From DASRDB01 sp035652815 (GTDB taxonomy: Bacteria; Chloroflexota; Ktedonobacteria; Ktedonobacterales; Ktedonobacteraceae): a DNA stretch of 64,000 nucleotides. The notes below the pieces were generated by a model. It was not told the DNA's origin and ran no database searches. It saw nothing but the letters and a program-made list of their open reading frames with translations. Shown piece by piece: positions 17,240 to 24,770 of the stretch. The stretch is from NCBI GenBank assembly GCA_035652815.1, contig DASRDB010000008.1:62001-126000 (forward strand). The letters run 5' to 3'. How positions within the stretch are numbered: position 1 is the stretch's first letter; each line of letters begins with the position of its first letter. A program made the position numbers and the translations under genes.

Positions 17240-17269
17240 AGTATAAAGTTTGAGTGTGTGATTGTCAAG
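17240..17269 (-). promoter_or_regulatory. grpE operon promoter overlapped by HAIR-like HspR operator
   Basis: On the minus strand, TTGACA (17263-17268) and TATACT (17240-17245) are separated by 17 bp. The sequence TTTGAGT-N7-TGTCAAG (17249-17269, plus-strand reading) matches the HspR-associated inverted repeat CTTGAGT-N7-ACTCAAG at 11 of 14 positions and overlaps both the -35 and the spacer. A repressor bound here would block RNA polymerase. Since hspR is the third gene of this operon, autoregulation is expected. Confidence 0.75.
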
Positions 17270-17346
17270 TTTCTATAAGGCTAAAGGGTGCGCGCCAAAC
17301 CTTTGCGCGCAGAGTGGCCCAAAGACTTTGCGCGGAGAGTGGCTCA

Positions 17347-17415
17347 AAGACACCCGCAAGGGGATGTCTCTACACCTTTGCGCTACTTGTAGAGACATCC
17401 CCTTGCGGGTGTCTT
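17347..17415. repeat. Family B hairpin, perfect 28-bp arms
   Basis: Arms 17347-17374 and 17388-17415 are exact complements with a 13-nt loop; the right arm begins TGTAGAGACATCCCCTTGCG. It occupies the 420-bp gap between the divergent grpE operon and the coiled-coil gene. Further GCGCGCAGAGTGG-like and ACTTCCGG repeats flank it. Apart from the grpE promoter and a possible TATACT box near 17557, nothing else was recognised in the gap. Confidence 0.85.
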
Positions 17416-17599
17416 CCGGCCCCCGCTGCACTTCCGGCTCTCATACTGTACTTCCGGTTTATACTACACCTTTAACCCCCGCTGCACTTCCATCTCCTTA
17501 AAAACAGGTACTATATTGGGTACCATTAGACTGAACAAACAGAGAAGCTTGTGGTATACTATGCGTAGCGCTACACCTTAACCGGAAAGGTAGGGTTTT

Positions 17600-17899
17600 A
17601 TGCCAACACAAGAGGAGCGGCTTACTGCCCTGGAACGCTTTCAAAAACAGGTTGCGGATCATATTCGTGAGACAGAAGAAAACACAACCATTCTTTTAGG
17701 GGTGATACGCAGTCAGGGCCGGGATATCAGAAACATGGTTCAGCGTCTAGAAGCTATTGATGGGCGTCTAGAGACCATTGATGGGCGTCTTGACACCTTT
17801 GAGCAACGCTTTAATGGTCTGGAACAGCGTTTTGATGGGCTTGACCAGAAACTGGCGCAGGTGTTACGGCTACTGGCAAGGCCGGATCAGGAACCGTAA
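17600..17899 (+). CDS. Small coiled-coil protein of unknown function
   Basis: This 99-residue protein is predicted to be almost entirely coiled coil. It contains near-tandem heptads (EAIDGRLETIDGRLDTFEQR, then FNGLEQRFDGLDQKL), resembling short leucine-zipper proteins common in Chloroflexota and cyanobacteria. No enzymatic motif, signal peptide or membrane segment is visible. AAGGTAGGG lies before the ATG, and the gene ends at a strong hairpin. It stands alone on its strand. It may act by oligomerising with a partner, but no function can be assigned. Confidence 0.75.
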   Translation: MPTQEERLTALERFQKQVADHIRETEENTTILLGVIRSQGRDIRNMVQRLEAIDGRLETIDGRLDTFEQRFNGLEQRFDGLDQKLAQVLRLLARPDQEP

Positions 17900-17908
17900 A
17901 TTTGTCAC

Positions 17909-17964
17909 GTTTCACATACATGAGGCTTCAAGCCGCCCGGCTTGAAGCCTCATGTATGTGAAAC
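17909..17964. terminator. Hairpin between convergent genes, perfect 27-bp arms
   Basis: Arms 17909-17935 and 17938-17964 are exact complements around a 2-nt loop. The hairpin starts 10 bp after the coiled-coil gene's stop and directly abuts the stop of the convergent DinB-like gene. This position suits a bidirectional transcript end, though no long T-run follows on either strand. Confidence 0.7.
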
Positions 17965-18438
17965 TTATCTTTGCTTCGCCAGCCACTCCCTCAACGCAGG
18001 CATGTGATCGCGATAATGCTTAAAAGAGTTCCCCGCAATAAGCTGCCAGGGACTCCACTGCTCTGGCATATCCTGAAAGCGATGCGGATCATTCAAATCC
18101 TCGTCGCTAAGCGTCTGAATGGCCTCAAAAAGATCGTTATAGGCCTGCCGCTCATTGCGAATAATGTCCTGTAATGGGCGGTCCTTCTGTTGCTGGTACA
18201 CAATCTCGTTGCGCTCGTCATCGGTCAAATTCCACAGTTCCGAACCTACCAGTTTGCGCGTGCGCAACACAGGCGCAATTTCTCGTTCTCCCCATGTCAC
18301 ATGCGCGATCACATCCTTTACCGTCCAATTGCCTGTAGCCCCCGGCGTAAGCATCTGATCCTCGCTGAATTGCGCCAGCAGATTCTCCCATTCCGCCCGC
18401 GCCTCGGTTAGGGTCTGGATAAGCGTCCTTTTGTCCAT
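17965..18438 (-). CDS. DinB/ClbS-family four-helix protein
   Basis: The 157-residue product has a DinB-superfamily four-helix bundle. Likely metal-ligand histidines are in IAHVTWGE and KHYRDHM. It resembles the ClbS/DfsB branch, whose members include a colibactin self-protection hydrolase and many uncharacterised proteins; no such role is implied here. The start at 18438 (MDKRTLIQTL) is chosen because AAGGAGG lies 6 nt upstream; an ATG ten codons earlier lacks this. It is monocistronic and converges with the coiled-coil gene. The reaction is unknown. Confidence 0.85.
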   Translation of the reverse strand: MDKRTLIQTLTEARAEWENLLAQFSEDQMLTPGATGNWTVKDVIAHVTWGEREIAPVLRTRKLVGSELWNLTDDERNEIVYQQQKDRPLQDIIRNERQAYNDLFEAIQTLSDEDLNDPHRFQDMPEQWSPWQLIAGNSFKHYRDHMPALREWLAKQR

Positions 18439-18484
18439 GTTGTCCTCCTTGTATTCAGGAACGTTCATAAAAAAGACCGGCTAT

Positions 18485-18718
18485 TGTAGGGACGCGATTC
18501 ATCGCGTCCTGCCTCTCGTGCGCGTTCAGACAGGTGGACGCGCTGATGGCTTTTGACACAATATGGGGGTCTAGTACCCCCTGTCATCCTGAGCGCAGCA
18601 AAGGATCTGCGGTCGCGACGCGCGCCTCGCCGGGGGACCACGATCCTTCGCTGCGCTCAGGATGACAGGCCTGGGTCTTCCCTCTTTCTTTGTCAAAGTT
18701 CATCAGCGCGTCCCTACA
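18485..18718. repeat. Composite family A element with GTAGGGACGCG ends
   Basis: The outer ends TGTAGGGACGCG (18485) and CGCGTCCCTACA (ending 18718) are inverted. Inside lies a family A pair (18581-18668) with cores in inverted orientation. The inner spacer also holds GCGTTC and TTTTGACA segments seen beside other copies. Upstream of the XRE-cupin promoter the rest of this gap is AT-rich and shows no gene. Confidence 0.8.
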
Positions 18719-18871
18719 GAATCATGTCGTATCTTATTGGAATGTTTATAGGATTTGTACATTTTCATACCGCCATAATTTAGTATAGTACTGAATGAGG
18801 GCATTTGGAGTCCGGTTTATCAAAGCTCAGGAAAATAAGGTGTAAAACGTCTTGAAAAGAGGAGCTTACCC

Positions 18872-18900
18872 TTGACTTTTTCTCATATATGAGATAATAT
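18872..18900 (+). promoter_or_regulatory. Promoter with palindromic operator; leaderless transcript likely
   Basis: TTGACT (18872-18877) and TAATAT (18895-18900) are 17 bp apart. The spacer ends in TCTCATATATGAGA (18881-18894), a perfect 14-bp palindrome suited to an XRE-type dimer. The ATG of the downstream gene begins 8 nt after the -10, where transcription itself should start, and no Shine-Dalgarno sequence is possible. The mRNA is therefore probably leaderless and the gene autoregulated. Confidence 0.7.
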
Positions 18901-18907
18901 TTCAAAT

Positions 18908-19480
18908 ATGGAAGATACATATACAGATACAACCTCTATTGATTGGCACATTGCTCAGCGTCTGAAGCGTTTGCGCGCTGAACGTGGTTGGTCCTTAGAC
19001 GAGCTTGCACGACGCAGTAACGTGAGCCGCGCTACCCTTTCTCGCCTTGAGAATGCCGAGGTCAGCCCGACGACGAGCGTGCTGGGAAAGCTGTGCGCGG
19101 CGTATGGCCTGACCATGTCACGGTTGATGCACCTGGTCGAAGATGACTTTGTTCCTCTCGTTCCCCAGAGCGCGCAACCGGTCTGGATAGATCAAAGCGT
19201 TGGTTTTCGGCGTCGTTCGGTCTCTCCTCCGGCCCGAGGTCTTGCTGCCGAGATGCTTGAGTGCGAGCTTGAGCCAGGAACGCGCATCACTTATGATCGT
19301 CCACCCAGATCGGGTCTGGAACATCACCTGCTCCTGACCGAGGGGCATTTGGAAGTGAGCGTCAACGGGCAAACCTATGATCTCAGGCCCGGCGACTGTC
19401 TGCGCTACCAACTCTTTGGCCCGAGTGCTTTCGCGACACCTGAACACTGCCCGGCTAAATACATTCTTGTTATCCTGTGA
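18908..19480 (+). CDS. XRE-family transcriptional regulator with C-terminal cupin
   Basis: This 190-residue protein has a helix-turn-helix of the Cro/C1 type at about 17-72 (LDELARRSNVSRATLSRLEN) followed by a cupin fold (about 115-188, with RPGDCLRYQ). Proteins of this design sense small metabolites through the cupin. The start codon is fixed by the homology and by the promoter lying immediately upstream, so the message is probably leaderless. A GNAT acetyltransferase follows in the same direction and may be co-regulated. The ligand is unknown. Confidence 0.92.
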   Translation: MEDTYTDTTSIDWHIAQRLKRLRAERGWSLDELARRSNVSRATLSRLENAEVSPTTSVLGKLCAAYGLTMSRLMHLVEDDFVPLVPQSAQPVWIDQSVGFRRRSVSPPARGLAAEMLECELEPGTRITYDRPPRSGLEHHLLLTEGHLEVSVNGQTYDLRPGDCLRYQLFGPSAFATPEHCPAKYILVIL

Positions 19481-19591
19481 GGCCGTATGACCAGAGCCAG
19501 ACGACCTTTTGATCTTTGCAGACATATGCAATAACGAATGAATCAGCGGTCAATCAGAAATATCCCGATGGTTAGAGAAAGCGAGGAAAGC

Positions 19592-20107
19592 ATGTATTCC
19601 CTGAAAACCGTCACGCCAGAGCAAGGCCAGACCATTCTTCCGCAACTTGTCACCTTGCTGCAAGATGCGGTAGCAAGTGGTGCCTCTATCGGTTTTCTTC
19701 CTCCTTTGAGCGAGGAGGAGGCGCGAGCCTACTGGACTGCTGTCCTGGAAGACATTGCTCACAAGAAGCGTGTGCTTCTGATCGCGCGTCATTCTACACA
19801 GGTGGTTGGCACTGTCCAGCTTGAGTTTGCGACAAAGCCAAATGCGCAGCATCGAGCAGAAGTCCAGAAGTTGCTGGTGTTACAGCGGGAGCGCCGACAC
19901 GGCATTGGACGCTGCCTGATGGAAGCTATTGAACCGCTTGCGCGAGAACATGGACGTACCTTATTAGTTCTCGACACCCGTTTAGGAGATGATGCCGAAC
20001 GCCTCTACCGGAAATTAGCCTACATAGAAGCTGGCATCGTTCCTTCCTATGCCCGAAATGCTGAGGGGACGCTCGATTCCACCATCATTTTTTATAAGCT
20101 GTTGTAA
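19592..20107 (+). CDS. GNAT-family N-acetyltransferase
   Basis: The product has a GNAT fold with the acetyl-CoA-binding segment LVLQRERRHGIGRCLMEAIE (R-x-x-G-I-G type) and a conserved C-terminal RLYRKLAY motif. The start at 19592 (MYSLKTVTPEQG) is preferred because GAGG lies just upstream; in-frame ATGs at 19538 and 19568 are alternatives that would add up to 18 residues. It follows the XRE-cupin regulator by about 110 bp on the same strand, so joint control is plausible. The substrate cannot be read from sequence. Confidence 0.88.
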   Translation: MYSLKTVTPEQGQTILPQLVTLLQDAVASGASIGFLPPLSEEEARAYWTAVLEDIAHKKRVLLIARHSTQVVGTVQLEFATKPNAQHRAEVQKLLVLQRERRHGIGRCLMEAIEPLAREHGRTLLVLDTRLGDDAERLYRKLAYIEAGIVPSYARNAEGTLDSTIIFYKLL

Positions 20108-20297
20108 CGCTTTGGCCCAACGCCAACCACCTCCTCCATAGGAGAAAAAGAGCTGTCACCCACACCCTCGACAGATCGAATAATCTGCTCTCGCTCATCT
20201 CCAGGAGCGGTGCGCAACCGGTATGTGTGGGAGCTGACGCATCTGAACCATTGATTGGATACTCAGCAAGTCATGTTGATTCTGCAAAGCCGTCTTC

Positions 20298-21023
20298 TTA
20301 GAGAAGCTGCCCCCAAAACTCTCTCACATAGCGTTGAAAATAGGCTACGGCTTCAATGCATCGCCAGCTTATGCGCATCAGTTCCTCGCGTCTCTTCTCT
20401 ACTGCCTCGATAGCTTTTTCTGGTCGGCCTGCTGCCAGTTCATTGAGGACCGCATGGATCACCTTGAAGTCGTAGCCAGCTTCTCGGAGCAAAACCACTA
20501 CGCGTAGGCGGCGCATCTGTTGCTCATCATAGAGGCGGTAGCGGCTGCTCTTGTCGCGTACCGGGCGCAAAAGGCCCTGCTGTTCCCAGAAATGCAGGGC
20601 CGAGACGCGCACACCTACTCGCCGGGCTGCCTCTCCTACGCGCAAGCGTTGGGGAGAGTGAGAACTTTGTTCAGGAGGGAGTTGCTCGGCCAAAGCGTGT
20701 AAAGCCACAAGCGTTTGCTCGCAGTCCTGGCGTTTGCAGGCAAGTTCTGCGTGGCGTTCGTCAATAGTAGCAAGCGCGGTTGCCAGATCACCCTGATGGA
20801 GCGCTTGCATAATTTTTGGCGTCCGCTGCCAGCCGTAACCAGCGACCAGGCTGCGCGTGGTTTTGAGCGCAGCCAGATGCTGCTGCGTATAGAGACGGTA
20901 GCCGCTCTTGCTTCGTGAAACCGGTGGCAGCAGACCAAAGGCTTCATAGTTGCGCACCTGCTGAACGCTAATTCCGGCAGCTCTCGCCAGATCGATCGTG
21001 CGCAAAGCAGTGTGAGGTATCAT
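20298..21023 (-). CDS. MerR-type regulator with two tandem MerR DNA-binding domains
   Basis: This 241-residue protein carries two MerR-type winged helices. The first is at about 8-75 (TIDLARAAGISVQQVRNYE, then GYRLYTQQHLAAL). The second is at about 126-195 (RVGEAARRVGVRVSALHFWE, then RYRLYDEQQMRRL). Each is followed by a helical segment like the MerR dimerisation helix. Ordinary MerR proteins have one DNA-binding domain per chain and act as dimers; here one chain could supply both. GGGAG precedes the ATG. It is divergent from the erythromycin-esterase-like gene, which it may control. The 330-bp divergent gap shows no repeat or other gene. Confidence 0.9.
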   Translation of the reverse strand: MIPHTALRTIDLARAAGISVQQVRNYEAFGLLPPVSRSKSGYRLYTQQHLAALKTTRSLVAGYGWQRTPKIMQALHQGDLATALATIDERHAELACKRQDCEQTLVALHALAEQLPPEQSSHSPQRLRVGEAARRVGVRVSALHFWEQQGLLRPVRDKSSRYRLYDEQQMRRLRVVVLLREAGYDFKVIHAVLNELAAGRPEKAIEAVEKRREELMRISWRCIEAVAYFQRYVREFWGQLL

Positions 21024-21353
21024 CTAAAACTCCCATCTCGATAGTAGAGACTTTTCTTTGATAATCTATCACATGGATCGGGCATAGTAAGACTGCTCTC
21101 CTCTTTTTTTACATCCATGCGCACCCTTCTCGCTCTTATGTACCCTCCAATCTTGCATCTGTGTTGTACAGTAGAGATGTGATCCAGAAGAAGCCCGGCC
21201 AGCCTGGATCGGAGACGCATGCATGCAACCTCCATACGAAATTTGCCTTGCTCTCGTAGAGTTAGCGTGCGAGAGCAGAGGAGGGAGAAGTAGCAGAAGG
21301 AGGAGAGTTTCCATTAGATGAATGCTCCACTGAAAACAATGGAGGGAAGACAC

Positions 21354-22676
21354 ATGACTTACTCAGCAGCCAGACCTGCGACTCTGGACGATTGGATTGC
21401 GCGCGAGGCAATCCCATGCTCGCTTGATTCTCCGGCATCCTTCAACGCTGTTGATAAGGTGATCGCTTCATCTGGCGATTCGGTAGCATTGCTTGGCTTT
21501 GGAGAAGCACTACATGGAGGGGAAGAGCTGCTTGTCCTGCGCAACCAGCTCTTCCAACGCCTTGCCGAAGCTCATGGCTACAGCGCCATTGCTATTGAGA
21601 GCAGTTTTCCTCGGGGACCCATCGTCAATGAATACGTGCTTGGTCGCGGTCCAGCATCCTATGAGGCGGTGCAGGATACTGGATTTAGCCATGATTTCGG
21701 AAAGTTCGAAGCGAATCGAGAACTGGTCGAGTGGATGAAGCGATACAATGCAAATCCCGCGCACCAGATGAAACTCCAGTTCTATGGGTTCGATAGCCCG
21801 ACCGATGTGGTGGCAGATAGTCCCCGTCAGACACTCCACGTTGCGCTTGATTACCTCAGTTCAGTTGATGAGGCCCTCGGCCAGGAGTATCGAAATCGTA
21901 TCGACTCACTGCTAGGACAGGACGCTGCCTGGGAGAATCCGGCTGCCGCGCTGGACCCGACGCAGGCCTTTGGCCAGTCAGCAGAGGCAAGAGCATTACG
22001 CATTGAGACGGAGGAACTCATTTCAGAACTGCATGTGCGTCGTCCCGAATTGGTGACAAAGAGCGACGAGGGCCGCTATCGAGAAGCCGTTCATTATGCG
22101 GTGATGGCCCGGCAGCTTCTGAACTACCATGCAGAGTTAGCGCAAGCGTCTGAGCAACGCGAGGCCCGCCTGCTCGGTATCCGTGACGCAATCATGGCAG
22201 AGAATCTGGCGTACATTGTTTCCCGCGAACAGGGGAAGGTGCTGGTGTTTGCCCACAATGCTCATCTCAAGCGGGGAAAGATACAATGGCAATGGGGGAA
22301 TAAGGCGGTAATCTGGTGGCCCGTTGGATCTCATCTGAATGCCATGTTCGGCCGCCGCTATGCCGTCATCGGCTCAGCCGTCGTCTCCTCGCCCGCCAAC
22401 GGGATCGGCCAGCCCGAAGCCGGGACGCTTGAGGCGCGGCTCGCATCCGCTCCCGGGCCGGTGCGGTTCATTCCCACCCATCAAGGGCAAGGACTTCCTG
22501 CCGAGGAAATCGCGGCCCTTCCGATTCGCTCTGGCAGTAAGAAGAACGGTTCCTATGTTGAAACACTGGGCCCGCACAGCTTCACTGATTTCGATTGGTT
22601 AGCCATCCTGGATACAACGGCATACGCCCGGGGCTGGCTACCTCTAGAGCATTGGAGCGCAGGTTCCGAACAATAA
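21354..22676 (+). CDS. Erythromycin esterase (Ere)-family hydrolase
   Basis: This 440-residue protein matches the Ere superfamily. The conserved GFGEALHGGEE block (E51, H54, E57) and IAIESSFPRG lie near the N-terminus and VFAHNAHLKRG lies in the middle; these supply the catalytic histidine/glutamate network. Family members include macrolide esterases and succinoglycan-biosynthesis-like hydrolases, so drug resistance is possible but not shown. The start at 21354 (MTYSAARPAT) has GGAGGG 7 nt upstream; the ATG at 21318 is less likely. It is divergent from a tandem MerR regulator, a common layout for inducible resistance genes. Confidence 0.88.
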   Translation: MTYSAARPATLDDWIAREAIPCSLDSPASFNAVDKVIASSGDSVALLGFGEALHGGEELLVLRNQLFQRLAEAHGYSAIAIESSFPRGPIVNEYVLGRGPASYEAVQDTGFSHDFGKFEANRELVEWMKRYNANPAHQMKLQFYGFDSPTDVVADSPRQTLHVALDYLSSVDEALGQEYRNRIDSLLGQDAAWENPAAALDPTQAFGQSAEARALRIETEELISELHVRRPELVTKSDEGRYREAVHYAVMARQLLNYHAELAQASEQREARLLGIRDAIMAENLAYIVSREQGKVLVFAHNAHLKRGKIQWQWGNKAVIWWPVGSHLNAMFGRRYAVIGSAVVSSPANGIGQPEAGTLEARLASAPGPVRFIPTHQGQGLPAEEIAALPIRSGSKKNGSYVETLGPHSFTDFDWLAILDTTAYARGWLPLEHWSAGSEQ

Positions 22677-23047
22677 CGTCCTCGCCTTTGAAATGCGCGG
22701 AAGCTCTCGTTCTAAGGCACACTAAGAAAGGGAGACCGGAAGCCATCCGCAAAGGGATGACTTCCGGTCCCCTCTGCTTCCGGAAACTCTCTATGCAAAA
22801 ATATGATGCACACCCCCTGAATCATCGCCCCCTTGCTATTCTCCCAAAAATCAGGCTACTATACATAGCCTGCTTGCTCTCTTGCAAGCAATCTCTCCTT
22901 ACCAACCTCTTTGTGAATGCAAAAAAACGGTGGCACAAGTGGCACAAACGTCTCCATTTCCCACGTTCCCTACGCCGCGTGATATGATAATGGTAGCGTA
23001 ATTTGCTATCGTAACCCCGAACTTGTAATTGCAATGGAGCAATAGAG
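22677..23047. other. Intergenic region before gcvT with hairpin and TGGCACAA repeat
   Basis: No convincing gene lies here. A GGAAGCC-type hairpin (22734-22769, arms with GACCGGAAG and CTTCCGGTC) follows the Ere-family gene. TGGCACAAGTGGCACAAACG occurs at 22931-22950 and recurs on the other strand at 34852-34877. A glycine riboswitch was looked for because gcvT follows, but none of its conserved blocks was seen. GGAG lies 9 nt before the gcvT ATG. Confidence 0.6.
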
Positions 23048-24166
23048 ATGACCGATACCGGTAATACAACGACCGCGCTTAAACGCACCCCGCTCTACGA
23101 TGAACACCGCGCCCTGGGAGCGCGCATGGTAGAGTTTGGTGGCTGGGAGATGCCCGTCCAGTACAGCGGCATCCTCGATGAACATCGCGCGGTGCGTACT
23201 CGCGCTGGCCTTTTCGACGTCAGCCACATGGGCGAATTTAAGGTGGAAGGACCCGAGGCCGAGAAATTTCTGCAATATCTCGTTCCCAATGACATCTCGC
23301 GCCTCGCCAATCAACAGGCCCTTTACAGCCAGCTTTGCCTGCCCAACGGAGGCACCATCGACGACCTGCTGATTTATAAGCTGGCCGACAATCACTACAT
23401 GCTAGTGGTTAACGCGGCCAATATCGAGAAAGATTTTGCCTGGGTAGAGCAGCAGGCGCGTAATTTCGATGTCAACGTTACCAACCAGTCCGACACGACG
23501 GCCCTGCTGGCATTGCAAGGCCCGGAAGCGCAGGCCATCCTGCAACCCCTGACCAGCATCGATCTTTCCGGCATCCGTTACTATCATTTTGCTCCTGGCG
23601 AAGTTGATGGCATTCACTGCATCATCTCGCGCACAGGCTACACGGGCGAGGATGGCTTTGAACTCTATTGCGCGCCCGTCGATGTCGCTAAATTGTGGCG
23701 CGACCTGCTGGCTGCTGGCAAGGAGCGCGGCCTGTTGCCCGCCGGACTCGGCGCTCGCGATACCCTGCGCCTGGAAGCCGGCTACTGCCTCTACGGTCAC
23801 GAACTCGACGACAACACCAATCCTCTTGAGGCCGGACTCGGCTGGACGGTCAAGCTCAACAAAGGCGACTTCATCTGCCGTGATGCCTTACAACAGGCCA
23901 AAGAACAGGGGTTGAGCAAGAAATTAGTTGGCATTGAAATGGTTGATCGCGGCGTCGTGCGCGGCGGCTATGCTATCTACGATGGCGACCGCCAGATCGG
24001 CACTGTCACCAGTGGCGCGCCCAGCCCTACGCTTAACAAAAACATCGGCATGGGCTACGTCGAAACGGCGGACGCCACGCCCGGCAAACAGGTACAAATC
24101 GACATTCGCGGCAAACGGGCGGCAGCGCAGATCGTCGCCCTGCCATTCTATAAACGACAAAAGTAG
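23048..24166 (+). CDS. gcvT: Aminomethyltransferase (glycine cleavage T-protein)
   Basis: This 372-residue protein matches GcvT end to end: an N-terminal LYDEHRALGARMVEFGGWEM segment, the GLFDVSHMGE block, RTGYTGEDGFELY, and a C-terminal beta-barrel domain with GAPSPTLNKNIGMGYV. It transfers the aminomethyl group from lipoylated GcvH to tetrahydrofolate, releasing ammonia. It is first in the gcvT-gcvH-gcvPA-gcvPB operon, which together encodes glycine decarboxylation to 5,10-methylene-THF. The lipoamide dehydrogenase (L-protein) is not in the window. Confidence 0.97.
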   Translation: MTDTGNTTTALKRTPLYDEHRALGARMVEFGGWEMPVQYSGILDEHRAVRTRAGLFDVSHMGEFKVEGPEAEKFLQYLVPNDISRLANQQALYSQLCLPNGGTIDDLLIYKLADNHYMLVVNAANIEKDFAWVEQQARNFDVNVTNQSDTTALLALQGPEAQAILQPLTSIDLSGIRYYHFAPGEVDGIHCIISRTGYTGEDGFELYCAPVDVAKLWRDLLAAGKERGLLPAGLGARDTLRLEAGYCLYGHELDDNTNPLEAGLGWTVKLNKGDFICRDALQQAKEQGLSKKLVGIEMVDRGVVRGGYAIYDGDRQIGTVTSGAPSPTLNKNIGMGYVETADATPGKQVQIDIRGKRAAAQIVALPFYKRQK

Positions 24167-24185
24167 AGAAGGGAGACCCTTATTT

Positions 24186-24581
24186 ATGGCAAGTCTTAAT
24201 CATCCTGACAATCTCAAGTACAGCAAAACCGACGAATGGGTGCGTGTCGAAGGCGACCAGGCCACCATCGGCATCACCGACTACGCCCAGGACCAGCTTG
24301 GCGACATCGTCTACATCGAACTACCCTGGGACGCCAGCCAGAGCATCTCACATGAAGGAAAGTTCGGTGATATCGAGTCCGTCAAAGCGACCTCGGAACT
24401 GGTTTCCCCCGTCAGCGGCGAAATCGTCAAGGTCAACGAGGCGCTGCGCGACCATCCCGAACTCATCAACGACAGTCCATACGAAGAGGGCTGGATGCTC
24501 GTCGTAAAGCTCTCCAACCCCTCTGAAGTCGATCAACTAATGGACGCCAACGCATACAAATCCTATCTTGAGGGCCGCTAA
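24186..24581 (+). CDS. gcvH: Glycine cleavage system H protein
   Basis: The 131-residue lipoyl-carrier protein begins MASLNHPDNLKYSKTDEWVR. The lipoylation site is K67 in GDIESVKATSEL. The ATG at 24186 is preferred over upstream in-frame codons because GGGAG lies just before it and homology begins here. It shuttles the aminomethyl and dihydrolipoyl arm between P, T and L proteins. It starts 19 bp after gcvT. A family A repeat follows before gcvPA. Confidence 0.97.
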   Translation: MASLNHPDNLKYSKTDEWVRVEGDQATIGITDYAQDQLGDIVYIELPWDASQSISHEGKFGDIESVKATSELVSPVSGEIVKVNEALRDHPELINDSPYEEGWMLVVKLSNPSEVDQLMDANAYKSYLEGR

Positions 24582-24644
24582 CAATACAGTTGCTGTTGTG
24601 AGACAATCATTATGAACTTTGATGAAATAACGAGGGACACCCCT

Positions 24645-24677
24645 CATGTCATCCTTCGCTGCGCTCAGGATGACATG
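24645..24677. repeat. Single-core family A hairpin inside the gcv operon
   Basis: Arms CATGTCATCCT and AGGATGACATG (11 bp each, perfect) enclose the 11-nt core TCGCTGCGCTC. This is the minimal form of family A. It lies in the roughly 190-bp gap between gcvH and gcvPA, within an operon, so it would be transcribed and could tune expression of the P subunits. Confidence 0.9.
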
Positions 24678-24770
24678 CCTGGAGAGACCCTTTTTATTGG
24701 TAAAAAATCATGTTGATCGTCTCGCAACAGAAATCCACCTACCCGTTCCCATCTAAATGGAGACCAACCC

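Noticed and set aside
17180..17260. CIRCE operator before grpE
   Set aside because: The TTAGCACTC-N9-GAGTGCTAA pattern is absent; the operator seen is of the HspR type.
20108..20297. Possible gene remnant after the GNAT gene
   Set aside because: A minus-strand frame of about 45 codons is open but shows no recognised family, start or ribosome site.
22677..23047. Glycine riboswitch upstream of gcvT
   Set aside because: None of its conserved sequence blocks was seen; only a hairpin and the TGGCACAA repeat are present.
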